From NCBI GenBank assembly GCA_964499365.1, contig CAZCKU010000013.1, positions 62,001-126,000 of the forward strand: a stretch of 64,000 nt of DNA, given 5' to 3'. This DNA is from PALSA-1316 sp964499365. Lineage in GTDB: Bacteria; Nitrospirota; Thermodesulfovibrionia; Thermodesulfovibrionales; UBA6898. A program made the translations under genes and the position numbers. Under the pieces are notes generated by a model. That model was not told where the DNA came from, ran no database searches, and saw nothing but the letters and a program-made list of their open reading frames with translations. Below, piece by piece: positions 29,582-38,641 of this stretch (positions are counted from its first letter, which is position 1; the number at the start of each line of letters is the position of its first letter).

Positions 29582-30360
29582 TTTTCACTCTTTTCGGCTG
29601 ATTTCTCGAGAAACGGCTTCAGCAGGTCGATCGGCACCGGGAAGATGATCGTCGAGTTCTTCTCGGTCGCGATCTCCGTGAGGGTCTGAAGAAAACGCAG
29701 CTGCAGCGCACCGCTTTCCGTCGAGATGATCTTCGCGGCGTCGGCAAGCTTCTGCGAGGCCTGGAATTCTCCTTCCGCGTGGATCACCTTCGCCCTTCTT
29801 TCCCTCTCTGCCTCGGCCTGGCGCGCGATCGCCCGCATCATCTCCGCAGGCAGGTCGACGTTCTTGACCTCGACCGATGTCACCTTGATGCCCCAGGGCT
29901 CGGTCTGAAAATCGATCACCTTCTGGAGGGCCGCGTTTACTTCATCGCGCTTCGACAGAAGGTCATCCAGCTGGCTCTGGCCAAGGGTGCTCCGCAGGGT
30001 CGTCTGCGCGATCTGGGAGGTAGCATAATAGAAATCCTCCACCTCGGTTATGGCCTTGATAGGATCTATTACCCTGAAGTAAACGACCGCGTTGACCTTG
30101 ACCGTTATATTGTCCCTGGTGATGATGTCCTGGGGAGGCACATCCATCGTCACGGTCCTGAGGCCTACCCTGACGAGCTTGTCTATGCCCAGGGGAAGGA
30201 TAATGACGATGCCCGGCCCCTTTATCGGAATGATCCTGCCGAGCCGGAAGACAACACCTCTTTCATATTCCTTTAATATCTTGATGGCACTCCAGAAGAA
30301 ATAAAAGACAAAGAAAATAACGATCAAGAGACCAAGCCCTACAGGTGGTATTCCCGGCAT
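29578..30360 (-). CDS. SPFH/stomatin-like (slipin) protein
   Basis: A 260-residue membrane protein with one N-terminal hydrophobic hairpin (about residues 6-27) and an SPFH/prohibitin domain: EYERGVVFRLGR, GPGIVIILPLGIDKLVRVGLR, VPPQDIITRDNITV, then SQLDDLLSKRDEVN and AEAERERRAKVIHAEGE. Such slipins form membrane microdomain scaffolds and pair with an NfeD protease, as here 16 bases upstream. Start ATG 30360 has GGAGG at the right distance. Confidence 0.94.
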   Translation of the reverse strand: MPGIPPVGLGLLIVIFFVFYFFWSAIKILKEYERGVVFRLGRIIPIKGPGIVIILPLGIDKLVRVGLRTVTMDVPPQDIITRDNITVKVNAVVYFRVIDPIKAITEVEDFYYATSQIAQTTLRSTLGQSQLDDLLSKRDEVNAALQKVIDFQTEPWGIKVTSVEVKNVDLPAEMMRAIARQAEAERERRAKVIHAEGEFQASQKLADAAKIISTESGALQLRFLQTLTEIATEKNSTIIFPVPIDLLKPFLEKSAEKSEK

Positions 30361-30376
30361 AATAACCTCCAAGCTG

Positions 30377-31684
30377 TTATGTATTCCCTTCAGTAAGCCT
30401 CCGGACCTTCAGCCGCAGCCCGGTTACACTCCCGACCACGACCCTCTCCCCGCGGCGGATGGGTTCGTCGGCATACGCCGACCACAATTCACCATGTAAT
30501 GATACCATACCCTCGTCTCTGTTAATATCGGTATGCGCAGCGCCTTCAACGCCGATGAGGCCTTCCGCCCCGGTCGTCGGCTGCCGCCTCGCAGCCCTGA
30601 TCACCAGTCTCACCACCACGATAAAGAAAAGCGCCGTCGCGGCAACGGAGGGCAGCACCACCCAGAGCGACAGCCTGATGACCGACCCGGGAGTCTCGAA
30701 GAGCATGAGGGAGCCGATCGTCATCGCCACAATGCCGCCGATCGCCAGCAGTCCGTGGGATATGACCTTCACCTCAAGGATGAAGAGACCGACGGCCAGG
30801 AGGATCAGCATGAAGCCGGCATAGTTCACCGGCAGGGTCTGAAAGGCGTAAAAGGCAAGGATGAGACTGATCCCCCCGACAACGCCCGGGAAGATCGCTC
30901 CGGGATTGCTGAGTTCAAAAAACAGGCCGTAAAACCCGAGGAGCATCAGCATATAGGCCACATTCGGATCGGTGATAAAGGCCAGGATCTTCAACCGGAG
31001 GCCCCCTTCCACCCTCACCACTTCAGCACCTGCCGTTCTCAGTCTCTTCTCTCCGACGGCAGTCCTGACGGTCCGTCCGTCTATGTCCGCAAGCAGAGAT
31101 CTCAGGTCACGGCTTATCAGGTCTATCACCTTACCGCTGAGTGCCTCCGTCTCGGTAATCGAAACGCTTTTTCTGACAGCCTCCGCCGCCCATTTTGCAT
31201 TTCTCCCCCGCTCCTCAGCAATCGACTGCAGATATGCCGCTGCGTCATTCTCCGCCTTTTCCGAGACGGTCTTGTCCATCTTCCCGCCGACGGCAACGGG
31301 ATGTGCCGCCCCGATATTTGTACCCGGCGACATGGCGGCGATATGGGCCGCCATCGCAACGAAGACCCCTGCGGACGCAGCACGGGCGCCGGCCGGTGAG
31401 ACAAAGACAGCCACCGGGACCTCGCTCCCCATGATATCCCTCACCATGCTCCGCATCGAGGTATCGAGGCCTCCCGGCGTATCGAGCCCGACCACCAGGA
31501 GCTCAGCGCCCGAAGCGCCTGCCTTCGTGATCCCCGTCTTCAGAAACTCTGCAGCGGCAGGCCCGATCGCCCCCCTGATCTCCATGACGACGACCTTCGG
31601 TGGCGAGTCCGCAGCATAGCCGTCCGGACAGCTCAGGAAGAGCAGCGCTGCAAGGAGAAAGATCCTGTTCATCAGTCGTCTCAT
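30377..31684 (-). CDS. NfeD-family membrane serine protease (ClpP class, long form)
   Basis: A 435-residue protein: signal peptide, ClpP/crotonase-fold serine protease (about residues 25-220), four or so membrane spans (235-350) and a C-terminal OB-fold NfeD domain (about 370-435). The Ser-Lys dyad is visible as Ser in RAASAGVFVAM and Lys in SEKAENDAAAYL. In archaea the homologue cleaves the C-terminus of the partner stomatin; the adjacent slipin suggests the same here. The ATG at 31684 follows AGGAG with no spacing and could be leaderless after a TATAAT (31698-31693); ATG 31672 is the alternative and gives a cleaner signal peptide. Confidence 0.92.
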   Translation of the reverse strand: MRRLMNRIFLLAALLFLSCPDGYAADSPPKVVVMEIRGAIGPAAAEFLKTGITKAGASGAELLVVGLDTPGGLDTSMRSMVRDIMGSEVPVAVFVSPAGARAASAGVFVAMAAHIAAMSPGTNIGAAHPVAVGGKMDKTVSEKAENDAAAYLQSIAEERGRNAKWAAEAVRKSVSITETEALSGKVIDLISRDLRSLLADIDGRTVRTAVGEKRLRTAGAEVVRVEGGLRLKILAFITDPNVAYMLMLLGFYGLFFELSNPGAIFPGVVGGISLILAFYAFQTLPVNYAGFMLILLAVGLFILEVKVISHGLLAIGGIVAMTIGSLMLFETPGSVIRLSLWVVLPSVAATALFFIVVVRLVIRAARRQPTTGAEGLIGVEGAAHTDINRDEGMVSLHGELWSAYADEPIRRGERVVVGSVTGLRLKVRRLTEGNT

Positions 31685-31820
31685 CTCCTGCTATTATACC
31701 CCAATTGGTTTTGCATACCTAACCGGGACTATGCCGGCGGCCTGAGACAAAGATCCTGGAACTGCATTGCGTCGGGGACGTATCCTCCCTTTGGCGAAGA
31801 CAGCGGGGGATAAGAAGAAT

Positions 31821-31861
31821 AAAAAAGGATTCAGGCGGCAATCAACCTGAATCCTTTTTTT
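31821..31861 (-). terminator. Intrinsic terminator of tRNA-Asn
   Basis: AAAGGATTCAGG and CCTGAATCCTTT form a 12-bp stem with an 8- to 9-base loop and T-runs on both sides. It ends four bases from the 3' end of tRNA-Asn on the minus strand and could also work in the other direction. Confidence 0.85.
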
Positions 31862-31864
31862 ATA

Positions 31865-31940
31865 TGGCTCCCGAGGCAGGATTCGAACCTGCGACAGGGT
31901 GATTAACAGTCACCTGCTCTGCCAGCTGAGCTACCCGGGA
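31865..31940 (-). tRNA. tRNA-Asn (GTT)
   Basis: A 76-base cloverleaf on the minus strand: acceptor TCCCGGG, D arm GCTCAGCTGGCAGAGC, anticodon loop CTGTTAA with anticodon GTT, T arm GCAGGTTCGAATCCTGC, discriminator G and encoded CCA. A promoter lies upstream and a terminator directly downstream. Confidence 0.97.
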
Positions 31941-31982
31941 ATAGAACGCTGTGCTACCTGCTGTTCTACATCACAGCTTCTT

Positions 31983-32012
31983 TTTATATCAAATATGGCA
32001 GAACTTTGTCAA
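31983..32012 (-). promoter_or_regulatory. Promoter of tRNA-Asn
   Basis: On the minus strand TTGACA (32012-32007) is followed after 18 bases by TATAAA (31988-31983), 43 bases before the tRNA 5' end. Confidence 0.72.
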
Positions 32013-32094
32013 TTTTTCGGGAATAGAGTGCGTTGCATCAACAAACCGGACCTGACCGGGGAGAGTCTCATGGCCGGCGTCAGCTGCACCGGTG

Positions 32095-32445
32095 TCAGGT
32101 GCCGATCAAATTGTTTATGGTCCTCACGATATCCCCGACCGTAAAGGGCTTGAATACAATGTCATCAAACAGATCATACGGGACCTCGGCATACGGGACG
32201 CTGCCGGTAACGAGAACAACCTTGATGCGCCGGTCCAATCTTCTGATCTGCCTGCATAACTGGATCCCATCCATGCGCGGCATGATGCAGTCCGTCATGA
32301 CCAGGTCCATGCCCGCAACCCTGGCAAGCGCGTCCACCCCGTCCGTTGCCGTAAATATTTCACACGTCGGATGTGTATAATTCAGCGTCGTCTTCAGAAA
32401 CTCCCTGACATGCGCCTCATCATCAACGATCAATATCTTTGCCAT
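32095..32445 (-). CDS. Single-domain response regulator (receiver only)
   Basis: A 116-residue CheY-like receiver with no output domain. The acidic pair DDE (8-10), phospho-acceptor Asp52 in VMTDCIMPRMDG, Thr80 in LVTGS and Lys99 in FKPF are all present. No kinase is adjacent; the orphan kinase at 2613 and the hybrid kinase at 51313 are the ones in this window. It could act as a phosphorelay intermediate. Confidence 0.93.
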   Translation of the reverse strand: MAKILIVDDEAHVREFLKTTLNYTHPTCEIFTATDGVDALARVAGMDLVMTDCIMPRMDGIQLCRQIRRLDRRIKVVLVTGSVPYAEVPYDLFDDIVFKPFTVGDIVRTINNLIGT

Positions 32446-32668
32446 AGTATCCCTACTCCTCTTGCCGCAGCACCGTGCAACGCCTTATACCTGCACTATA
32501 CCTCATCCTGCCGTACGGCGCAACAGCCGGGGTCTTCGCATCTGACCCCTCTTTATATTATAGTACACCTATGCGCGGAACAGACGTCCGGACAGCCCCC
32601 GATCTCCTGCAGAAGCCTTATCCCGGCACTTGTCCGGAAGCCCGGATGATGACGGATACGGAATATTC

Positions 32669-33295
32669 GTGACCGGGAGAAATCTGTATGGAATCCTCTG
32701 CCGCTTTCCTGAGCCGGGGAAGGTAAAAACGCGTCTTGCCCGCGGCATCGGCCGGGAAGAGGCAGCCCTTTTCTATCGCGGCATCGCAGAGACCATCATG
32801 CAGAATACCGCACCGCAGGGGGGCGGGTATGAGCGCGTGCTCTTCTATTCCCCGGAAGACCGCAGGGATGCCTTCGGACAATGGTTTCCGCGCGAGAGGC
32901 TGGTTCCCCAGAGAGGCGGCGATCTTGGCGCGGTCATGAAACATGCGCTCGAAGACCTCCTTGCCATGGGCGCTGCCAGGGCGGTCATCACCGGCTCTGA
33001 CATCCCGCAGCTGAACAGCCGGATTGTCAGTCAGGCCTTTCTTGAGCTGGAGCAGTGTGACATCGTCCTCGGCCCTGCAGACGACGGCGGGTACTACCTG
33101 ATCGGCATGAAGACGGTTTACGCAGCCCTCTTCAGGGGGAAGACATGGGGCAGCAGAAAGGTCTTCGGGGAAACGCTCGATGCCATACGGGACTCGGGCC
33201 TGACCTGGAAAACGGTCGTGAGACTCTCCGACGTCGATACGGCCGAAGACCTGAAGAAGACGGCCTGGGGCGCAGCCGGCGACACCCGGGAATAA
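32669..33295 (+). CDS. TIGR04282-type glycosyltransferase (DUF2064)
   Basis: A 208-residue GT-A fold protein of the DUF2064 family. Landmarks are RFPEPGKVKTRLA at the start (nucleotide-sugar loop), GSDIPQL with the metal-binding aspartate region, and LGPADDGGYYLIG. The family often sits with other glycosyltransferases or arsenosugar genes, but its neighbours here are unrelated, so the acceptor is unknown. The start is unsure: GTG 32669 gives the usual short lead before the FPEPG loop but only a weak ribosome site. Confidence 0.83.
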   Translation: MTGRNLYGILCRFPEPGKVKTRLARGIGREEAALFYRGIAETIMQNTAPQGGGYERVLFYSPEDRRDAFGQWFPRERLVPQRGGDLGAVMKHALEDLLAMGAARAVITGSDIPQLNSRIVSQAFLELEQCDIVLGPADDGGYYLIGMKTVYAALFRGKTWGSRKVFGETLDAIRDSGLTWKTVVRLSDVDTAEDLKKTAWGAAGDTRE

Positions 33296-33362
33296 TGTAT
33301 CCCGGTGCTGTTCTCAGCAGGTGCCTCTCCTTCCGGCAGGCGGCACGACGGCACCGGAAGGC

Positions 33363-34259
33363 TTATCTGTTCTTTCCCTCGGTCCTCGCTATCAGCCAGT
33401 AAACCACGCCGAGGGTCATCGTCGCTGCAATCAACGGGTAAATCGTGGTCGCGTTCTCATGCTTGAGCGTTGCGATCATCGTCTCCCGGATCATCGTCAC
33501 CATCGCCACACCCACGAAGACGCTGATATGAAACTTCCCTCCCTTGAGATGGGCAATTTCGGTGCTCATCAGTTCGATCATGAGCCAGAGTATCAGCAGC
33601 GAACCGAGGGCCCCTATAATCCCGTCTTCAAGATCACCGGAGAACATCCTGATCACATCTGAAGCGAAGAGACCGATCACACTGATCGTCAGGCCGATGA
33701 GTGCAAGCACGAGGACGAGGTTGGTGGCCTGCGAAAAACGCTCAGAAAAATTAATGAGTGCGCTTTGCACCTTATAGACAGGGGAATACGTGCGAATCTC
33801 CTCCTCGATATAGGACGAGGTGATGACATCAAGGCTGATGTCAAGGATCTTCTCGAACGAGATGATCCTCCGGGCCGCCGCACCCTCGTACCCGTCACAG
33901 GCGCTCAGGATGCCGATGCAGGAGGCGCGGACAATGTTGACCGCGCGGTTCATGTAGTGGGCCCTGACCGCATTGCGTACATGGACCGTGCCGATCTTTA
34001 TCAGCTGGTCATAGTAGCGCTGGTCGTACTTCCCGGAGAAGAGGCCGAGGAACCAGTTGCGCTGGGCCTCGAATATATGCTTCTTGCGGGATTCGTCGGT
34101 AAAGAAATCTGCGGTCTCGGGGCTCCCGGTCATCCAGTCGTTGAGGGCGTTCATCACCTCGTCAATCCGATCCTCCATCAGCGGCCGCATCTCAAGGAGG
34201 AGCTTCTCATCCTCCGCGGTGAACTCATAACTTGCCAGCATCTCTTTGAACGATCTCAT
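33363..34259 (-). CDS. Protoglobin domain fused to PsiE-like membrane domain
   Basis: A 298-residue protein. Residues 1-170 look like a protoglobin (globin-coupled sensor) domain, with proximal heme ligand His93 in IGTVHVRNAV and the A-helix and tail helix patterns of the family. Residues 180-295 form four membrane helices with conserved LMIELMSTEIAHL and a charged IRETMIATLKHE loop, as in the phosphate-starvation-inducible PsiE family. The fusion suggests a membrane protein whose state depends on oxygen or NO binding to heme. The ATG at 34259 is preferred over a longer start. Divergent from the FixH-like gene. Domain calls are by pattern and need a profile search. Confidence 0.75.
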   Translation of the reverse strand: MRSFKEMLASYEFTAEDEKLLLEMRPLMEDRIDEVMNALNDWMTGSPETADFFTDESRKKHIFEAQRNWFLGLFSGKYDQRYYDQLIKIGTVHVRNAVRAHYMNRAVNIVRASCIGILSACDGYEGAAARRIISFEKILDISLDVITSSYIEEEIRTYSPVYKVQSALINFSERFSQATNLVLVLALIGLTISVIGLFASDVIRMFSGDLEDGIIGALGSLLILWLMIELMSTEIAHLKGGKFHISVFVGVAMVTMIRETMIATLKHENATTIYPLIAATMTLGVVYWLIARTEGKNR

Positions 34260-34367
34260 GCCTGTTTTCTTCCCATTTTTGTATGATATCACAGAAAGCC
34301 CGTGCCGTCAGCCCCCGGAATCCGGTATACTAGAGAATTAATATATATCCGATTCACGGAGGTTCAC

Positions 34368-34835
34368 ATGGCCCGTCGTGTACGAACAGTACTTCCCGCC
34401 TTCCTGTCTGCCGTCTGCATGTCATTGGTCCCGATGGTTCCCCCGGCAGCTGCTGCTCAACAAGAGGCTGCCATAGCAAGGCCGGTATCTGTGACAGACT
34501 ATGCCACGACCATGAAATCACAGAACGGGCTGTACATCGCTTCCTATTCAAGCGACGTCCCGGAAGTAACGGCAAACCGGCTTATCGCCTGGAAGCTCAA
34601 GGTTGTGTCTGCCGATGGCCGGCCTGTCAATGATGCAGAGATAGTGGTGAGTGGTGACATGCCCGAACACGGCCACGGCCTGCCGACCCAGCCCAAGATA
34701 ACAAAAAATTTGGGCGACGGCACCTACCTTGTCGAAGGTATAAAATTCAGCATGAACGGCTGGTGGACCATGACCTTCACCATCAGGGCAGCAGGCGGGA
34801 GTGACCGCGTAACCTTCAATCTTCAGCTCAGGTAG
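34368..34835 (+). CDS. Exported FixH/YtkA-like protein
   Basis: A 155-residue secreted protein: signal peptide with cleavage near AAAAQQ, then one immunoglobulin-like domain similar to the YtkA/FixH family, recognised by GLYIASY, W...V....G.PV.DAEI, the MPEHGHGLPTQP loop and YLVEGIKFSMNGWWTMTF. Members are often found beside copper proteins and cytochromes and the His/Met-rich loop may bind copper. GGAGG (34358-34362) precedes the ATG. The peroxidase gene follows after 17 bases, indicating one operon. Confidence 0.85.
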   Translation: MARRVRTVLPAFLSAVCMSLVPMVPPAAAAQQEAAIARPVSVTDYATTMKSQNGLYIASYSSDVPEVTANRLIAWKLKVVSADGRPVNDAEIVVSGDMPEHGHGLPTQPKITKNLGDGTYLVEGIKFSMNGWWTMTFTIRAAGGSDRVTFNLQLR

Positions 34836-34852
34836 CCGGGGGGTATACGTCT

Positions 34853-36121
34853 GTGCCGGGAGTGACACCTCCAAACCGTAACGGGCGGCCACTGCCCCGC
34901 TGTTTACTGATTGCCGCTGCACTGTCTTTGCTTCTGATGGCAGGCAGCGCCGCAGCAGTACCCGTCTCAGAAATACACCGGTGGAGCATGGAAGAAATCA
35001 GGACGCTCCGCTCCCTTTCTCTGTCGTCGCTCCCGCCGCTGCCAAAGGACCCCTCGAACGCGTATGCTGATGACCCAAGGGCCATTGCACTCGGCAAGTC
35101 CCTGTTTTACGACCAGAGGCTCAGTGCCAACGGAAAGGTATCGTGCGCCACCTGTCATATCCCCTCGGAGAGCTTCACCGACAGATTGCCTCTGGCAAAG
35201 GGCATCGGCACGGCAAGGAGAAGGACGATGCCGCTTATCGGGGCAGCCTATCACTCGTCGTTTTTCTGGGACGGCAGAAAAGACAGCCTCTGGTCGCAGG
35301 CCATCGGCCCGATTGAGAACAGGGCAGAGCACGGCGCTACCCGCTCGATGTGTGCCCATCTCATCACGAACAGCTACCGGAAGCACTATGAAGAGCTCTT
35401 CGGGGCGCTGCCGAAGCTCACGCACAAAAACTGCCCTCCAAAGGCCAGCCCTGGCACGGGGAACCCTGCTGCGCTCAGACTATGGAATGCCATGACGCCG
35501 GAGGACAGGGACTCTGTCAACAGGATATACGCGAACCTGGGGAAAGCCCTTGCCGCGTTTGTGAGGCAGATTCTGCCCGGGCCGGCACCCTTCGACCGGT
35601 ATGTCGAGGCTGTCGTCCGTAACGATCCTGAAGCCGCCGGAAAAATATTGAGTTCTCAGGCAGCGCAGGGTCTCAGGCTGTTTATCGGCAAGGCAAAATG
35701 TACAAACTGCCACATGGGACCCCTTTTGACGAATACCAGTTTTCACAATATCGGACTGGCTCCCCTCAACAGGTCAAAAGACCGGGGACGGGCCGAAGGC
35801 ATTGACCTGGTTGCGGGTGATGAGTTCAACTGTCTCGGCAGATACAGTGATGCAAAGCCGGAGGACTGTACGGAGCTCAGATTCCTCGACCGGAACAAGT
35901 CTCTCTACCTCGGGGCATTCAAGACCCCGACCCTCCGCAATGTTGCCGACAGGCCCCCCTATATGCACGCCGGCCAACTGAAGACCCTTTTTGACGTCCT
36001 CCTCTTTTACCAGAAAAACCCGGGCAGGGAGCTCGGGCACCAGGGACTTACCCGGGCAGAACTGATACAGTTAGAGGCGTTCCTGCGGACACTCAGCGGC
36101 CCCCTCACCTTCCCCCGGTAG
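34853..36121 (+). CDS. Di-heme cytochrome c peroxidase, MauG/CcpA family
   Basis: A 422-residue periplasmic enzyme with signal peptide and two c-type heme sites, CATCH (about residue 100) and CTNCH (about residue 285). The segment SFTDRLPLAKGIG, the FFWDGRKDSL motif and the late RNVADRPPYMHAGQ with the axial Met/His region mark the bacterial cytochrome c peroxidase/MauG family, which reduces hydrogen peroxide or performs protein oxidation. A 20-residue insertion with two extra cysteines lies around residues 180-200. Start is GTG 34853 after a G-rich site. Cotranscription with the FixH-like gene suggests a joint periplasmic redox or metal role. Confidence 0.93.
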   Translation: MPGVTPPNRNGRPLPRCLLIAAALSLLLMAGSAAAVPVSEIHRWSMEEIRTLRSLSLSSLPPLPKDPSNAYADDPRAIALGKSLFYDQRLSANGKVSCATCHIPSESFTDRLPLAKGIGTARRRTMPLIGAAYHSSFFWDGRKDSLWSQAIGPIENRAEHGATRSMCAHLITNSYRKHYEELFGALPKLTHKNCPPKASPGTGNPAALRLWNAMTPEDRDSVNRIYANLGKALAAFVRQILPGPAPFDRYVEAVVRNDPEAAGKILSSQAAQGLRLFIGKAKCTNCHMGPLLTNTSFHNIGLAPLNRSKDRGRAEGIDLVAGDEFNCLGRYSDAKPEDCTELRFLDRNKSLYLGAFKTPTLRNVADRPPYMHAGQLKTLFDVLLFYQKNPGRELGHQGLTRAELIQLEAFLRTLSGPLTFPR

Positions 36122-36127
36122 CGTTCG

Positions 36128-38641
36128 CTACTCGAAGCTGATATATCGCTTCGGGTCTATCTTCCTTGCCACCTGCATGGGTATCAGACCGGCGGCCAGG
36201 GTCGTCAGGAGGAGCCCAAGACAGAGCGCTGCAAGGGAGAAGAACGGCATGCGGAAATGGATCTCCCAGCCAAACGAGATCTTGTTGACCACTTCGATGA
36301 ATATGATGCTCATGGCCGGTCCGATGACCGCACCCAGGGCTATCCCCGCAGTCCCGACAATGCCTGCCGACAGGACCAGCATACTGCGGAGCAGGCGCCA
36401 GTCGGCTCCGAGGTATCTGAGGATGCTGAACTCACGTTTTCTCTCAAGGACAAGGGCCAGCAGGATATTGACCACCCCCATCAGCGAGACGATGATGGAG
36501 ATCAGCTCGACCGCATAGGTGATCGCAAAGGTTCTGTCGAATATGGCAAGGACGCGTTCCCTCAATTCCCTGTTGTTCATGATCTCGACCGCATAGCGGG
36601 ACTGGACCGTGTCGCCGAGTCTCCTGATGAACGCATTGATATCGGTCCCTCTTTCAAGATAGAGGGCCAGCTGCGTGGCGTCATCGAGCCCCCAGTATTC
36701 CTTCAGCCACTTCCGGTCGAGATACACAAACCCCGAGGCGGTCGAATAGCTGCTGAAGATATTGCTGACGACAAACGGCACCCGGCCGGCCGGCGTCGCG
36801 AGTTCGACCGTATCTCCTGTCTGAAGCCCGTATTTTGTGCCGAGGTAGGCGGAGACCCCAATCTGTCTTTCCTGCCTGCCCGTATCAGCCGCCCTGCCTC
36901 CCCCCTGCTCCGGGTTGAGCAGCACATCCCTCTCGCCAAAACCTGCGACGATCCTGCGTCCCCTGAAATCGACCTGCAGGGTCCGGAATCGGTCTGCAAA
37001 GGCGACCCCGGGGAAGGTCGCCGCAGTCCGGACAAGCTCTTCAGAGAGAGGGAAATAACAGAAGTTGGCCCTGCAGGCAGCAGGTTTGATGTAGACATCG
37101 GCCGAGATATTCTTCCCGATCCAGTCGGTCAGCGAGCTGCGGAAAGAATAGATAAGCGTAAAAAGAGAGATGATCAGTGCGCAGCTCACCGCGACGCTCA
37201 TCAGGGCCACCGCAAAACGGAAGAGACTCCCCTGCATGTCCCCCAGCGCTATAATCCCGGACGGGCCGAACAGTCTTCCTGCGGGCCTCTGAAGGACCCT
37301 CAGCAGCACCGAAAGATACGACGGGGCAAGCAGGGTAAAGCCGAGCAGGATACAGAGTATCCCGGCATAGGCAAGGAAGGGGAATTCAAAGGGCATGCGG
37401 TGATAATCGATTGAGGCCAGAGCAACACCGGCAGCAGCCAGGGAAATGCCGGGCCAGACGTAATATGAGCTGCGCCGCCGCTGTTTCGTCTCTCCTGTCC
37501 CCTCCCGGGAGCTCTCATTGGGTCTGGTCCGCGCAGCCTCCAGGGCCGGCACCGCAGAGGCGACGAAAGAGACGAAAAGGCCGAGGCCGAGCGCCAGGAG
37601 CATGTCGGCTGTCGACAGGGCGTGGCCGGATACCGATATCGTCCCGTACATCGAGGTTATGGTCTTCTCGACGGCGCCCACCGCAAACCAGGCCACCGCC
37701 TGTCCGAACAGCAGGCCGAGGACAGACCCGACCAGCCCGAGAATAAGCCCGTGTATCACGAAGAGCAGCACGACCGTACCCTTCCCGATGCCGAGCCCCC
37801 TAAGTATCCCGATTTCTGTCCTTCTCTTTACCGTCGCGATGAAGATGGTGTTATAGAGCAGAAAAATCCCGACGAGTATTGAAATGAGACTCACGAACTG
37901 GAGATTATATCTGAACGAACGGATCAACGCCTGCTGCTCCCGCACGAGCTGTTCCTTCTTCCCGAGGGTGAGGGACCGCGGGATCACCTCCTGCAGCCTC
38001 TCCGCCGTTGACTCGTCGGTGTCCAGATCGATCCGCGAAACAGAGCCGGTCTTTCCGAAGTACTCCTGGTAATTTCCGATATCCATCAGCAGCGTGTTCG
38101 CGCCCAGGGCCGGGACATCGATGATATCAACCACCTTCAGCTCATATTCGCCGTCGTAGACAAGAGCCCTGAGACTGTCTCCCGCTTTCAGCGAATGTTC
38201 GGCGGCAAAGGCCTTTGTCACCACAACACCGTTCCGCTCCCTGAAATAATCGGCAAACCCTGAACGGATGCCGGCACTGAGATTCAGAAACCTCACCGCC
38301 CGCACCGTGTCAATCCCCTTGAGGTCGATCGTCTGTCTTGCGTCCGGCAGATACCCCTTCGACTCGAGAACCGGGTAGCTCCCTTCGTTCAGCTCCCTGA
38401 CCTTGCGGTAGACCGACTCGTCAAAGTCGATGCCCGAGCTGTCGAGGATCTCGTGGCTGGCGTTGCGGTTGAGCCCCCTGATGTCCGTCTCGAAGGATTC
38501 AAGCGCCCTGTCAGAGGCGACCTTTACCCCCACAAAAAGACCTATCCCGAGCGCCACCCCGATGATCGACAGGACCGAAAGGAACTTCTCGGCCCTGATG
38601 TTCTTCTGTACGATCAGTCGGATCAGCTCCAGGAGTGTCAC
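36128..38641 (-). CDS. FtsX/LolE-type ABC transporter permease
   Basis: An 837-residue permease with two FtsX-type halves: an N-terminal membrane helix with a large periplasmic domain (about 45-240), helices near 260-400, a second transmembrane and periplasmic block (440-700) and closing helices ending KIDPKRYISFE. The architecture matches the AttF/AttG or YbbP-like type of macrolide-exporter-superfamily permeases that move lipids or lipoproteins out of the inner membrane. The start overlaps the ATPase stop as ATGA. A functional link to the AttH-like protein two genes upstream is inferred. Confidence 0.92.
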   Translation of the reverse strand: MTLLELIRLIVQKNIRAEKFLSVLSIIGVALGIGLFVGVKVASDRALESFETDIRGLNRNASHEILDSSGIDFDESVYRKVRELNEGSYPVLESKGYLPDARQTIDLKGIDTVRAVRFLNLSAGIRSGFADYFRERNGVVVTKAFAAEHSLKAGDSLRALVYDGEYELKVVDIIDVPALGANTLLMDIGNYQEYFGKTGSVSRIDLDTDESTAERLQEVIPRSLTLGKKEQLVREQQALIRSFRYNLQFVSLISILVGIFLLYNTIFIATVKRRTEIGILRGLGIGKGTVVLLFVIHGLILGLVGSVLGLLFGQAVAWFAVGAVEKTITSMYGTISVSGHALSTADMLLALGLGLFVSFVASAVPALEAARTRPNESSREGTGETKQRRRSSYYVWPGISLAAAGVALASIDYHRMPFEFPFLAYAGILCILLGFTLLAPSYLSVLLRVLQRPAGRLFGPSGIIALGDMQGSLFRFAVALMSVAVSCALIISLFTLIYSFRSSLTDWIGKNISADVYIKPAACRANFCYFPLSEELVRTAATFPGVAFADRFRTLQVDFRGRRIVAGFGERDVLLNPEQGGGRAADTGRQERQIGVSAYLGTKYGLQTGDTVELATPAGRVPFVVSNIFSSYSTASGFVYLDRKWLKEYWGLDDATQLALYLERGTDINAFIRRLGDTVQSRYAVEIMNNRELRERVLAIFDRTFAITYAVELISIIVSLMGVVNILLALVLERKREFSILRYLGADWRLLRSMLVLSAGIVGTAGIALGAVIGPAMSIIFIEVVNKISFGWEIHFRMPFFSLAALCLGLLLTTLAAGLIPMQVARKIDPKRYISFE

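Noticed and set aside
29461..29590. Read-through of the stomatin TAG into the TVP38-like gene (amber decoding)
   Set aside because: The upstream part of the TVP38-like gene is in a different frame from the stomatin gene, so suppression of the TAG would not join them.
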